This document shows positions 24,545 to 32,979 of a stretch of DNA of 41,038 bases, piece after piece. The stretch comes from Candidatus Pelagibacter sp. GTDB taxonomy: Bacteria > Pseudomonadota > Alphaproteobacteria > Pelagibacterales > Pelagibacteraceae. The stretch is taken from NCBI GenBank assembly GCA_002689925.1, contig NZIO01000041.1:1-41038 (forward strand), read 5' to 3'. Under the pieces are notes generated by a model. The model was not told the origin of the DNA and ran no database searches. It saw nothing but the letters and a program-made list of their open reading frames with translations. The position numbers and the translations under genes are program-made. Each line of letters opens with the position of its first letter. Position 1 is the first letter of the stretch.

Positions 24545-24720
24545 AAAAACCAAAAGACTATGTAGGTTTCCCTACATAATCTAAAAGTTTGAGACGCTGT
24601 TGAAGTACTACCTTCGTCTCGCCGCAAAAGGTGGTTAGTACTACTACCTTTCACTTTCTGCCCGTTAAATTTGAACCTCTCGGTTTTTCTTTAACTGGCC
24701 AGTTAAGAGTTGCCTCTTAA
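24545..24720 (-). ncRNA. candidate structured non-coding RNA of unrecognised class
   Basis: A gene-free stretch with far more structure than other spacers. Read on the minus strand: a 7-bp hairpin at 24703-24720 with a GCAA loop; a long stem at 24658-24702 (CTGGCC.../...GGGCAG plus GTTAAA/TTTAAC) capped by AACC-GAGA-GGTT; a stem GAGACG/CGTCTC at 24591-24620; and a 12-bp hairpin at 24555-24582 with a GAAA loop, followed by the T-rich run CTTTTGGTTTTTT. All three tetraloops are GNRA only on the minus strand, which sets the direction. The last hairpin plus T-run may be the terminator. I could not match it to tmRNA, RNase P, SRP, 6S or 5S RNA. Confidence 0.55.
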
Positions 24721-24815
24721 TTAATTACATTACATCACAATACAATAATATTAGCTATCACTTTATAGTTGAGTTTAAAAAAAAAAGATTGTTGTTAATT
24801 GTGTGGATAAATAAT

Positions 24816-25931
24816 TCAGTTAGTTTGCTCTATCCAGCCTCCTCCTAAAAGTTTATCCCCAATTTTATTTTTAGAGTAAAAAACACACGCTTGACCAGGA
24901 GAAACACCATTTTCTTTTTGTTTTAATAAAACTTTAGCTTTGTCATTTTTTATTTTAACTTCAGCTTTTAATAGTTTTCCAGTAGATCTAACTTTTATAA
25001 ATATCTCTGAATTTTCTTCATTAAAACTTTCTAACAGATTTAAATCTTTTAAATAAATATTATTAATTCCTAATGCACTTTTGGGACCAACAATTATTTC
25101 ATCTTTCTGAGAATTTATTTTTATAACATAAAGAGGTTCTTTATCTGATATTCTAATACCTTTTCTTTGCCCTATAGTATAATTAATTATACCTTCGTGT
25201 TTTCCTAAAATTTTATTATTTAAATCCACTATATTTCCTTCTTTAAAAGACTCTGGTCTATATTTCATTATAACAGATGCATAATCACCATTAGGAACAA
25301 AACAAATATCCTGACTTTCAGGTTTTTCAAACACATTTAATTTTAGTTCTCTAGCTATATTTCTTGTTTCTTTTTTTGTTATTTTTCCCAAAGGAAATCT
25401 CAAATAGTTAAGCTGTTCTTGAGTGGTATTAAATAAAAAATAACTTTGGTCTTTTGTAATATCTGTCGCTCTATAAAGTTCGCCATTCTCTTTATTTTGA
25501 ATTCTATTTACATAATGCCCGGTAACTAACGCATCTGCATTTATTTCTTTTGAAAATGAATATAAATCTCTAAATTTTACAGATTTATTACACTGAACAC
25601 AGGGTATTGGTGTTTCACCAGAAATATAACTATCTACAAAATTATCTATAACATCCGTTTTAAACTTTTTTTGGTAATATAAAATTTTATGAGTTATATT
25701 TAGCTTGTTAGCAACTCTTTTAGCATCCATTATGTCTTGACCGGCACAACATTGTCTCGTGGATTTAGTTTTTGTGTCATCATAAAGTTTTAAAGTCACA
25801 CCTATAACATTATAACCTTCTTTTTTCATTATTCCTGCTACTGTTGAAGAATCTACTCCACCAGACATAGCCACAACTACTTTTGTGTCTTTAGGTATCT
25901 TTTCAATGTCTATAGAATTAATTTTTTTCAT
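24816..25931 (-). CDS. mnmA: tRNA-specific 2-thiouridylase MnmA
   Basis: A 371-aa PP-loop ATPase that installs the 2-thio group on U34 of Lys, Glu and Gln tRNAs. The SGGVDSS ATP motif lies near residues 24-30. The first catalytic Cys is in [12 protein letters not shown] (about 102-113) and the second in [12 protein letters not shown] (about 203-214). GHYVN, DQSYFLF and the C-terminal SPGQACVFY and LGGGWIE segments complete the match. Sulfur would come from a desulfurase relay encoded elsewhere. The structured RNA candidate lies downstream on the same strand. Confidence 0.95.
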   Translation of the reverse strand: MKKINSIDIEKIPKDTKVVVAMSGGVDSSTVAGIMKKEGYNVIGVTLKLYDDTKTKSTRQCCAGQDIMDAKRVANKLNITHKILYYQKKFKTDVIDNFVDSYISGETPIPCVQCNKSVKFRDLYSFSKEINADALVTGHYVNRIQNKENGELYRATDITKDQSYFLFNTTQEQLNYLRFPLGKITKKETRNIARELKLNVFEKPESQDICFVPNGDYASVIMKYRPESFKEGNIVDLNNKILGKHEGIINYTIGQRKGIRISDKEPLYVIKINSQKDEIIVGPKSALGINNIYLKDLNLLESFNEENSEIFIKVRSTGKLLKAEVKIKNDKAKVLLKQKENGVSPGQACVFYSKNKIGDKLLGGGWIEQTN

Positions 25932-25989
25932 TGTTATTGTTTTTAATTTAAGTATATATTTTAATACATAAATAATTTTATTTCCATTA

Positions 25990-26184
25990 ATGTTTTTTGA
26001 ATTTGAACCTGGTGATTTTGTTATAAACCCAAAAAATAAAGATTGGGGAATTGGGCAAATACAGACTATAGTTAAAAATAAAGTAACTGTTAATTTTGAA
26101 AATGTTGGAAAGAAAGTTTTAAACCTTGATATTGTAAATTTAGATAAATTAGATGCAAGTAGAACAACTAAAAAAAATTACTGA
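25990..26184 (+). CDS. DUF3553 domain protein
   Basis: A 64-aa protein that is almost entirely the DUF3553 module: [23 protein letters not shown] followed by [16 protein letters not shown], a small beta barrel related in pattern to the CarD/Tudor-like fold also found at the ends of some UvrD-type helicases. Its function is not known. The last 32 bases overlap the start of cysQ in another frame, implying tight co-expression. Confidence 0.8.
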   Translation: MFFEFEPGDFVINPKNKDWGIGQIQTIVKNKVTVNFENVGKKVLNLDIVNLDKLDASRTTKKNY

Positions 26185-26932
26185 AGATTTATTAGATCCT
26201 TTTTTTGAGGCCGGTGAAGAAGCAAAAAGATATATAAAAAAAGGCATTAAGATTACAATTAAACCAGATAAATCACCTGTAACAGATGGAGATATCGCTG
26301 TTGATAAAATTTTAAGAACTAATATTTCAAAAATTACTCCTAATATACCCATTATATCTGAAGAAACTGTTAATTTGAAAGTTGAGAATAGTTTTAAAAC
26401 ATTTTGGCTTATAGACCCTATAGATGGAACAAGAGAATATATTAAAAAGAAGGATGAATATACTTTAAATGCTGCTTTAATCATTGATAAAAAACCAGCT
26501 ATTGGAATAATTTTTGCCCCTGAAAAAAAAAGGATGTTTTTTTCCTACGGTGATCAAAAAGCTTACCAAATAATAGATAATAAAAAAGTAATTTTAAGTT
26601 GCCAAAAAAAAACTAAAAAAAATAAAGTATTCGCACTAACAAATTCAACAGAACCTAGCGAAGATGTTCTTAAAATTTTAAAAAAAAATAATGCTAATGA
26701 TTTTACTAAGGTGTCTAGTTCATATAAATTCTGCCTTATTGCTGCAGGTGAAGCGGATATTTATACTTGTAGAGCTAGAGCCTATGAATGGGATATTGCG
26801 GCAGGACATGCAATAGTAAAGCATGCGGGTGGAATATTTCAAAATATAAATGGTGAAGAAATTTTATATGGGAAGAAAGATTATAAGAATCCTCCATTAT
26901 TAGTAAAAAGATCAAAGCAATTACATTTATAA
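26153..26932 (+). CDS. cysQ: 3'(2'),5'-bisphosphate nucleotidase CysQ
   Basis: A 259-aa inositol-monophosphatase-fold enzyme. The metal site is visible in SEET (about 67-70), in [10 protein letters not shown] (about 86-95) and in the late [17 protein letters not shown] (about 209-225). The TREYI ending of the second motif is the CysQ/SAL1 form rather than SuhB. It recycles 3'-phosphoadenosine 5'-phosphate to AMP, relieving the inhibition left by PAPS-using reactions. That fits the sulfur context, including the APS-kinase-like gene, though it is not adjacent. The start overlaps the DUF3553 gene by 32 bases. Confidence 0.88.
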   Translation: MQVEQLKKITEDLLDPFFEAGEEAKRYIKKGIKITIKPDKSPVTDGDIAVDKILRTNISKITPNIPIISEETVNLKVENSFKTFWLIDPIDGTREYIKKKDEYTLNAALIIDKKPAIGIIFAPEKKRMFFSYGDQKAYQIIDNKKVILSCQKKTKKNKVFALTNSTEPSEDVLKILKKNNANDFTKVSSSYKFCLIAAGEADIYTCRARAYEWDIAAGHAIVKHAGGIFQNINGEEILYGKKDYKNPPLLVKRSKQLHL

Positions 26933-27040
26933 TCACCTGTGGGTTGTATTTTAAAATAATTTAAGAATTAATGACATCTTTTATTCTAAGCGAATCTTCT
27001 ATAAGGTTTATTAAGATTAAATTAAAAAAGGTTTTAAATA

Positions 27041-27325
27041 ATGAGAGTAATACTTTTGCTCGCAGTCGGTATAATTTTAAATGGTTGTTATATGCTGCCT
27101 ATGGCTTTTATAGGGCCAGCAACTTCGGGTTTTACAACAGCATCAATAATACAATCAGGTATAAGCTCATCCGCTAACTATATTGTAAAAAAAAGTACTG
27201 GAAAAAGTATTACTGAACACGCTATACAAACAATTGACTCTCAAACTCTGAAAACCTCATACTTTCCTGAAATAAAAAAAGTACAAAAAATTGATAAATT
27301 AAAACATAGAAATCTTAAGAAATAA
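27041..27325 (+). CDS. small conserved lipoprotein
   Basis: A 94-aa protein with a lipoprotein signal: MRVILLLAVGIILNGC, lipobox LNGC with the lipidated Cys near residue 16. The mature part holds GPATSGFTTASIIQSGISSSANYIVKKSTGKSITEHAI, a pattern I associate with small alphaproteobacterial lipoproteins of unknown role, and a basic tail. The frame at 26971-27177 overlapping its start is a shadow. Confidence 0.75.
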   Translation: MRVILLLAVGIILNGCYMLPMAFIGPATSGFTTASIIQSGISSSANYIVKKSTGKSITEHAIQTIDSQTLKTSYFPEIKKVQKIDKLKHRNLKK

Positions 27326-27350
27326 TAAAAAATAATCTTTTATTTTTGTT

Positions 27351-27491
27351 ATGTTAAAAACAATTTTGATTATCATAGTTTCAGTTTCTATTTTTGGTTT
27401 AATTGTTTTTGTGATTGTCAAAAATATTTTAAGAAGAACGCTAAACGAATATATATCAAAAGATAAAAAAACAAAAAAACTACATAAATGA
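27351..27491 (+). CDS. 46-aa single-pass membrane microprotein
   Basis: An ATG at 27351, 25 bp after the lipoprotein stop, opens MLKTILIIIVSVSIFGLIVF, then a short hydrophobic run and a basic tail (KNILRRTLNEYISKDKKTKKL). One transmembrane helix covers about residues 4-24 with the tail predicted inside. It overlaps the end of recX on the other strand by 12 bases. Arrangement suggests a small two-gene unit with the lipoprotein. No family is recognised. Confidence 0.5.
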   Translation: MLKTILIIIVSVSIFGLIVFVIVKNILRRTLNEYISKDKKTKKLHK

Positions 27492-28040
27492 TAGCATTTT
27501 CTTTAACTTGTCTTTCGAGATATCTAAAATTTTTTTTGATGTTTCGTAACTAAATCCAGCTCTAGCTAAAATATTAATATCTTTTTTATAAAATAAAGAC
27601 CTATTACTTTCATTTCTAAAGGGTCCAATATTACGTCTTTTACAATGTTTTATTGCTGAAAAATAATCTGGGTTATTATCACCTTCAGTAACTTTAGAAA
27701 TGCTTTCTTTTATATATTCATCTTCTATTCCTTTTTTAAAAAGAACAGATTTTATTTTGTTTATAGAATAACCACGTCTAATAAATTTTTTTGTATTTGA
27801 GTCAGAATATAACTTATTACTAATTAAATTGTTTTTTTCTAGAGATAAAATAACTGCATCTATAATCTTAAGTATATCTTTTTTATCACGAATAGATTTA
27901 TTTTTTGAAATCCATTTTTTTAATAAATAAATTTTTATTTGTTGTTTAGAACAGCTGTATTTATCTAAATAAGATAAGGCCAATTCTCTGATTTCATCTA
28001 TTGTTTTTTCTAGAGTTTTTTTATTTATAAAAGAATTCAC
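27480..28040 (-). CDS. recX: RecX family regulatory protein
   Basis: A 186-aa all-helical protein with RecX three-helix repeats. ALSYLDKYSCSKQQIKIYLLKKW (about 17-39) is the classic first repeat, NNLISNKLYSDSNTKKFIRRGYSINKIKSVLFKKGI (about 75-110) the second, and ILARAGFSYETSKKIL near the C-terminus the third. RecX binds RecA filaments and limits recombination. The sequence is Lys-rich and divergent but the spacing is right. recA is not adjacent. Confidence 0.82.
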   Translation of the reverse strand: MNSFINKKTLEKTIDEIRELALSYLDKYSCSKQQIKIYLLKKWISKNKSIRDKKDILKIIDAVILSLEKNNLISNKLYSDSNTKKFIRRGYSINKIKSVLFKKGIEDEYIKESISKVTEGDNNPDYFSAIKHCKRRNIGPFRNESNRSLFYKKDINILARAGFSYETSKKILDISKDKLKKMLSFM

Positions 28041-28073
28041 AAATTTTTCAATTTAATGTATAGTTAATTTTAA

Positions 28074-28547
28074 ATGATGTCTAATTTACAATCTTATTTT
28101 GTAATTGATACAATTTATTTATGGATAAATATTGGAGTCTTGCCTTTTTGGCTAATAATATTTCTAACACCCTCTTCTAAAATTAACCAAATACTAATTA
28201 ATTCCTTTTTTCTACCCTTGGTTTTATCAAGTGTTTATATCTACATTGTATATAAAAATGTATTTTTTGATCAACATTTATTTAATGTATTTGATTTATA
28301 CTGGGGATTAGACGAACTATATACTTTATTTTCAGAAGAAAGCTTTTTGCTATTATTTTGGATACATTTTTTATCTATAAATCTTTTTATAGGTTCTTGG
28401 GTTTCAAGAGATGGCATAAAATATAGTATACCTAAATGGATAATGTTTTTGCCTCTTCTATTAATTTATTTAACCGGTCCAGTTGGCTTTTTTCTATACT
28501 GGTTAATTAGGGTCTTTTTTTCCAGAAAAATTATTTTATATGATTAA
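28074..28547 (+). CDS. ABA4-like (DUF4281) membrane protein
   Basis: A 157-aa protein with four hydrophobic helices. The conserved core VFDLYWGLDELYTLFSEESFLLLFWIHFLSINLFIGSWVSRD (about 78-120) and the following LTGPVGFFLYWLIR match the ABA4-like family, named for a plant carotenoid-epoxide factor. Bacterial members are uncharacterised. It overlaps the next gene by 8 bases. A carotenoid link would fit a marine bacterium but is inference. Confidence 0.82.
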   Translation: MMSNLQSYFVIDTIYLWINIGVLPFWLIIFLTPSSKINQILINSFFLPLVLSSVYIYIVYKNVFFDQHLFNVFDLYWGLDELYTLFSEESFLLLFWIHFLSINLFIGSWVSRDGIKYSIPKWIMFLPLLLIYLTGPVGFFLYWLIRVFFSRKIILYD

Positions 28548-29127
28548 AAGTTTTCAATTTTATTATGATTTTGTAAGTCCATATTCATACTTAGCTCATA
28601 AAGAAATAAAGAAAATAGAAGAAAAATTTCATATAAAAATAAATTACATGCCTATTTTTCTAGGAGGTCTTCATAAACTAGCTGCTATTCAAGCTCCAGC
28701 TTTTATTCCATTAAAGGCTAAATTTATGATTAGAGATTGCAAATTATTGGCTGAAAAAAATGATATTGAATTTAAATTTAATTCATATTTTCCAATTAAA
28801 TCATTAAACTTAATGCGTGGTGCTTTAATTGCAGAACAACAGGAAGTATCTAATGAGTATGTTAATATTTTTTTTGATGCGATTTGGAAAAATAATTTAG
28901 ATCTTAATAATATTCAATTAATTGAAAAATTATTAAAAAAGATAAATATTCCATCTAATAAATTTCTAAAAGATATTAATAATACTGAAACTAAAGAAAG
29001 ATTAAAAAAAAAAACTTTAGATGCTTTTGAAAAAGGTATTTTTGGAGTTCCTTCTTTTTATATAAATAATAAAATGTTTTTTGGTCAAGACAGATTGCAA
29101 TTTGTTTTAGATGAAGCAAAAAAATAA
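28540..29127 (+). CDS. DsbA-fold 2-hydroxychromene-2-carboxylate isomerase-like protein
   Basis: A 195-aa thioredoxin-fold protein. It starts IKSFQFYYDFVSPYSYLAHKE with the active-site Ser in the SPYSYL motif, and ends with the GVPSFYINNKMFFGQDRLQFVLDE segment of HCCA isomerases. These use glutathione as a cofactor rather than a CxxC pair, and none is present. The substrate may be a ring or conjugate degradation intermediate, but many relatives lack a known reaction. It follows the ABA4-like gene in an overlapping pair. Confidence 0.85.
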   Translation: MIKSFQFYYDFVSPYSYLAHKEIKKIEEKFHIKINYMPIFLGGLHKLAAIQAPAFIPLKAKFMIRDCKLLAEKNDIEFKFNSYFPIKSLNLMRGALIAEQQEVSNEYVNIFFDAIWKNNLDLNNIQLIEKLLKKINIPSNKFLKDINNTETKERLKKKTLDAFEKGIFGVPSFYINNKMFFGQDRLQFVLDEAKK

Positions 29128-29135
29128 TTAATTTT

Positions 29136-29525
29136 TTATTCTTTCTCTATTTCAAAACCTTCTTGTTTCATAGCTTGAAAACCTCCATTTATATGAGCAA
29201 CTTTTTGAAAACCCATATCTTGAAGTGTTTTTGCAGCTAAAGCTGATCTCATGCCTGCAGCACAAAATAAGACAATTGTTTTGCTAGGATCTATTTTACC
29301 TTCTTTGAAGTATGGGCTTGTTGGATCAAACCAAAATTCTAACATACCTCGAGGAATATGAAGTGCACCTGATATTTTACCATCTCTATTTAGCTCTCTG
29401 ATATCGCGTATATCAATAAGATTACAAATTTTGTCATTATTGAGCTTTTTTGCATCATTGGGTGAAATAGTTTCAATTTCTTCCAATGCATTTTTCACTA
29501 GATCGCTTGAAGTTTTTATTTTCAT
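29136..29525 (-). CDS. rhodanese-like sulfurtransferase
   Basis: A single rhodanese domain, 129 aa from the chosen ATG at 29525; a TTG at 29567 would add 14 hydrophobic residues without family match. LIDIRDIRELNRDGKISGALHIPRGMLEFWFDP gives the CH2 signature and FCAAGMRSALAAKTL carries the active Cys in a six-residue loop. INGGFQAMKQEGF closes the domain. It could transfer sulfane sulfur or act as a redox sensor. It is convergent with the plus-strand isomerase gene. Confidence 0.88.
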   Translation of the reverse strand: MKIKTSSDLVKNALEEIETISPNDAKKLNNDKICNLIDIRDIRELNRDGKISGALHIPRGMLEFWFDPTSPYFKEGKIDPSKTIVLFCAAGMRSALAAKTLQDMGFQKVAHINGGFQAMKQEGFEIEKE

Positions 29526-29588
29526 AGGTATTAAAAAATAACTTAAATTGATATAAAATGCAAACAATTGAATAAATAATGATTTAAT

Positions 29589-30605
29589 ATGAAAAAAATA
29601 CCTGTAATTAAAAAAAATACATTTTTAAAAAAATTATTTATCAAGCTATGCCGTAAAATTGGTTTTGAAATTATTGATCAAAGTAATTTCTACATCCCAA
29701 CAAAAAATACTTATTTAAATCAAAATTTGAATATAATTAATAAAAAAAATATCACTTTGCCTTTGGGTGAAATAAAAATTACAAGAAAAGTTAAAAGTTT
29801 TTTAATTATTTTTAGATCTTTCACAAATGAAAACAAACAATTAAGTCAAAATAAAAAAAGAATATTTGAAAAAGATAAAAAAGAATATACTTTTAGATCA
29901 CTACAATCTGTTTGTAATAATATTAAATTTGCCAAAAAGGAATTAAAAAATGTTAAATTCTTTTTAAAAATTATTGATGATAATTCTAAAACTGAAGTAG
30001 TTTCTAAACTAAAAAAAATTGTCAAAAAAAGTCGCATAAATTTTGAATTTTCTAATTTAGATATAAATAAATATAAATCTAAAATGAAATTTAAAAATAA
30101 TAAACGAATGCTTGCACATAACTCACATATTTTTGAGTCAAAGCTTTATGCTAAAAATTCTAACTTTGATTTAATATATTTTATAGAAGATGATTATATC
30201 CACACTTCTAATGCCTTTTTAGAGATGATATATTCTTATGAAAAATTTTCTACATTAATAAAAAAAGATGTAATTCTTTGTGCTGCTGATTACCCTTATT
30301 TATATAATAAATTTGAACCAACAAAAGTAATGGCTGGATATAAAAAACATTGGCGAAAAATTGATGAAAGTTTATGTACTTATTTAATTTCTAAAAAAAT
30401 CTTAATAGAAAACTGGAAAAATTATGAAAAAATGTATTTGAATACGTTTGATCCCTATGAAAAACCTCTACATGCTATTTATAAAAAATACCCTTGCTTT
30501 TCTCCAATGCCATCTTTGGCTTTACATATGACTAACGTTAATTCTATTTATGGATTGTCGCCCTTAGTAGATTGGTTGAAAATATGGAATGATAATAAAT
30601 CTTAA
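29589..30605 (+). CDS. glycosyltransferase-like protein (GT-A fold, EDD motif)
   Basis: A 338-aa soluble protein with a basic N-terminus. The clearest signal is DLIYFIEDDYIHTSNAFLEMI (about 196-216), which looks like the DxD metal-nucleotide motif of GT-A glycosyltransferases. Upstream FKSFLIIFRSFTNE and the series of Lys-rich helices could form the Rossmann half; downstream LCAADYPYLYN and PCFSPMPSLALHM follow. I cannot name a family or sugar. It may act on a surface glycan. It ends before a bidirectional terminator. Confidence 0.62.
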   Translation: MKKIPVIKKNTFLKKLFIKLCRKIGFEIIDQSNFYIPTKNTYLNQNLNIINKKNITLPLGEIKITRKVKSFLIIFRSFTNENKQLSQNKKRIFEKDKKEYTFRSLQSVCNNIKFAKKELKNVKFFLKIIDDNSKTEVVSKLKKIVKKSRINFEFSNLDINKYKSKMKFKNNKRMLAHNSHIFESKLYAKNSNFDLIYFIEDDYIHTSNAFLEMIYSYEKFSTLIKKDVILCAADYPYLYNKFEPTKVMAGYKKHWRKIDESLCTYLISKKILIENWKNYEKMYLNTFDPYEKPLHAIYKKYPCFSPMPSLALHMTNVNSIYGLSPLVDWLKIWNDNKS

Positions 30606-30637
30606 TATTAAGTTAAATATGCCTCTAATTTTACTTT

Positions 30638-30674
30638 AAACAGCCCTTATTAATTTGATTAATAAAGGCTGTTT
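30638..30674. terminator. bidirectional hairpin terminator between glycosyltransferase-like gene and HU
   Basis: Arms of 17 bases (AAACAGCCCTTATTAAT and its partner ATTAATAAAGGCTGTTT) pair with one C/A mismatch around a 3-base loop. The outer ends are T-rich on both strands. It sits between two convergent stops at 30605 and 30682, the expected place for a shared terminator. Confidence 0.8.
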
Positions 30675-30681
30675 TAAGAAA

Positions 30682-30957
30682 TTATTTATTAAACATTTCT
30701 TTTAAAGCTTTTGCAGGTAAAAACTTAACTTTTTGTGAAGCTGCGATTTGGATTTGTTCTCCTGTTCTTGGATTTCTACCAACTCTAGCTTTTCTTTTCG
30801 CAACTTTATAAGTTCCGAAACCAGCAATTTTCACTTGCTCGTCACTTTTCAAGCAATTAAGAATAATATCTGTTATTCCATCAAAAGTACGCTCAGCGTC
30901 TGCTTTACTTTGATTCATGCTTGCTGCTATTTTTCCTACTAGTTGTTTTTTGTTCAT
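30682..30957 (-). CDS. hup: HU family DNA-binding protein
   Basis: A 91-aa histone-like protein of typical length. MNKKQLVGKIAASMNQSKADAERTFDGI forms the helical dimer part; GFGTYKVAKRKARVGRNPRTGEQIQIAAS is the HU/IHF signature (about 46-74) with the DNA-wrapping arm, and VKFLPAKALKEMFNK ends the chain. It compacts the chromosome. An AAGGGG ribosome site lies upstream. The alternative IHF subunit is less likely since the RNPRTGEQIQI arm is HU-like. Confidence 0.93.
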   Translation of the reverse strand: MNKKQLVGKIAASMNQSKADAERTFDGITDIILNCLKSDEQVKIAGFGTYKVAKRKARVGRNPRTGEQIQIAASQKVKFLPAKALKEMFNK

Positions 30958-31121
30958 TTTGCCCCTTTTTTATTGCTTTTTTAACTATTCGTATAAAATC
31001 ACTATAAAATCAATGTTTTTTTTAGTAGTTATCAACTTCTTTAACACTATATATTGTAATAATCAAAAAAGTGTTGTTTTTAAAGGTTTTTTTAAACATT
31101 TTATTTTAAAATAATATTAAA

Positions 31122-32237
31122 TTAAAACAACCCCAGATCCTTTAAATCATTAAAAGTAACGAAAACCATTAAAGAAAGTAGTAAAAATAAACCGATTCGA
31201 AAAAAACCTTCTTGCGTTTTTTGTGTTAGTGGGCGACCTAAAATCTTTTCAAATGCATAAAACATTAAATGACCACCATCTAACATTGGTATTGGAAATA
31301 AGTTAATAAAACCAAGGCTAACTGAGATGTATGCCATTATACTTAAAAAGGGTATTAATCCATGTTCTGAAACTTGACCAGTAATTTTAGCTATCCTAAT
31401 AGGGCCTCCTAACTGAGAACTGTCAGATTTTCCCTTGATCATTGCAAACAAATATTCAATTGATGATGTTGTTACAAATATAACTTCTTTTAAAGAGTAA
31501 AACACTGCTTTAGCAGGGCCTAATTTATTTCTTTTAAACTCATTGTTCAACGGTGCAAGTTTAATGCCTATTATCTTTTTCTCCACTTCGTTTCCAAAAC
31601 TATCTTTGGTTAATACTAAATTAGGCTTTATATGAAATTCTAGCTCATCTCTATTTCTATCAATCGTAATTTTAATTTTTTCATCCATAGATGTGTTAAT
31701 TAAAGCTGAGACTTCTAAAATACTTTCAACTTTTCTACCATTTATACTTAAAATTTTATCATTTTTTTTAAGTCCCGTTACAAAAGCAGGGCTATCAATC
31801 ATAACTTCGTTTATTACCGCAGGAGTCATATCTTTTCCACTAAACATATATATAAAAGAAAAAATAAATATCGCTAAAACATAATTTGCAATTGGTCCAG
31901 CTGCTACTATTAATGATCTTTGATATAAAGGTTTAAAAACAAACAATTGGTCCTTTTCTTCTTTGGAGAATTTATTATAAGCATCATTTTGTTCTGATTG
32001 ACTAAAGACATTTCTGTCACCAAAAAATTTAACATATCCCCCAAGTGGAATTAAGCAAATTTTCCATCGGGTACCAGATTTATCATTCCATCCAAATATT
32101 TCTTTACCAAAACCAATTGAAAAATCTGTAACTTTTACACCATATCTTTTAGCAAAGTAATAGTGTCCATATTCATGAATAAAAACTACAACTGTTAATA
32201 AAATTAAAAAAGGTACTAAATAATTCATTAGTTCCAT
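31122..32237 (-). CDS. rseP: RIP metalloprotease RseP (site-2 protease)
   Basis: A 371-aa intramembrane metalloprotease. The HEYGH zinc motif is at residues 21-25 in the first helix, and the second half has NLFPIPMLDGGHLM carrying the third ligand Asp. One PDZ domain (about 130-200, GLKKNDKILSINGRKV) lies in between. It cuts anti-sigma factors or leftover signal peptides inside the membrane. Length fits the alphaproteobacterial form with a single PDZ. It overlaps the rhomboid gene by 10 bases, so two intramembrane proteases are made together. Confidence 0.9.
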   Translation of the reverse strand: MELMNYLVPFLILLTVVVFIHEYGHYYFAKRYGVKVTDFSIGFGKEIFGWNDKSGTRWKICLIPLGGYVKFFGDRNVFSQSEQNDAYNKFSKEEKDQLFVFKPLYQRSLIVAAGPIANYVLAIFIFSFIYMFSGKDMTPAVINEVMIDSPAFVTGLKKNDKILSINGRKVESILEVSALINTSMDEKIKITIDRNRDELEFHIKPNLVLTKDSFGNEVEKKIIGIKLAPLNNEFKRNKLGPAKAVFYSLKEVIFVTTSSIEYLFAMIKGKSDSSQLGGPIRIAKITGQVSEHGLIPFLSIMAYISVSLGFINLFPIPMLDGGHLMFYAFEKILGRPLTQKTQEGFFRIGLFLLLSLMVFVTFNDLKDLGLF

Positions 32238-32932
32238 GGTCCTTTAAATATTTTTCCTTTTTTTTTAGGTTTTTTGTTAAAAAATAATATCAAAAATATT
32301 CCTGATAAAAAACCCCCTATATGTGCTGCGTAAGCTACTCCACCACCTTGGGAAGAATTCATTGCGGAATTAATAAACTGAAGAACAAACCAAAATCCCA
32401 AAACATAAATAGCACGTATTTTAATTAATTGACTAAAAAAACCAAAAGGAATTAATACTAAAACTCGAGCATTTGGATGGTTTATCAAATACGCTCCTAG
32501 TACACCACCTATTGCTCCACTAGCACCAATCATTGGAATTTGAGAACTTGTATCCATCAAAACTTGGCTCATAGCTGCGCCAACCCCTGAAAGTAAATAA
32601 AAAATTAAAAATTTTTTAGGGCCTAAACCATCTTCAATATTATCTGCAAAAATCCACATATAAAGCATATTTCCAATTAAGTGCATAAAGCCACCATGCA
32701 AAAACATAGAAGAAAAAATAGTTGCTAGAGGTGGTATTTTATAAAGATCCTGAGGTAGTTGGTTTTGACCAGTTAAAACTGATGGTATTAAACCATAAGA
32801 ATAAAAAAACTCACCTGTTTTATATGATTGAGATGATATCTCTATAAAAAATAAAAATATACATAGTCCAATTATGAAATATGTAACGACTGGTTTACCA
32901 GAAGTTGGGTTGTCATCTTTTAAAGGAATCAT
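32228..32932 (-). CDS. rhomboid family intramembrane serine protease
   Basis: A 234-aa rhomboid with about six to seven helices. HLIGNMLYMWIFADNIEDGLG carries the oxyanion His/Asn region (about 84-104), GASGAIGGVLGAYL the catalytic Ser (about 138-141), and AAHIGGFLSG the partner His (about 203-212). A Ser-His dyad is complete, so it should be active. Its substrate is unknown. It is coupled to rseP in the same operon. Confidence 0.9.
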   Translation of the reverse strand: MIPLKDDNPTSGKPVVTYFIIGLCIFLFFIEISSQSYKTGEFFYSYGLIPSVLTGQNQLPQDLYKIPPLATIFSSMFLHGGFMHLIGNMLYMWIFADNIEDGLGPKKFLIFYLLSGVGAAMSQVLMDTSSQIPMIGASGAIGGVLGAYLINHPNARVLVLIPFGFFSQLIKIRAIYVLGFWFVLQFINSAMNSSQGGGVAYAAHIGGFLSGIFLILFFNKKPKKKGKIFKGPWN

Positions 32933-32979
32933 AGCTCAAACTACATCATATAAAAACTTTTTTTAAGATATAAAAAATT

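Noticed and set aside
24415-24654. Minus-strand ORF of 79 codons (ends ...AVEAGDLIYR) in the mnmA downstream gap
   Set aside because: It runs through the hairpins of the RNA candidate, has no ribosome site and an implausible composition. The structured-RNA reading explains the region better.
24400-24720. Permuted two-piece tmRNA, RNase P RNA, SRP RNA, 6S RNA or 5S rRNA
   Set aside because: No tag frame ending in a hydrophobic Ala-Ala sequence, no CCA-ending acceptor or paired T-arm, no RNase P P4 strands, no GGAAGGAAGCAG SRP loop and no 5S-type arms were seen. A covariance-model search could overturn this.
30917-31114. 65-codon plus-strand ORF upstream of and overlapping HU
   Set aside because: It starts inside the antisense of HU and reads through AT-rich promoter DNA. 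It is Phe-rich without a defined helix pattern.
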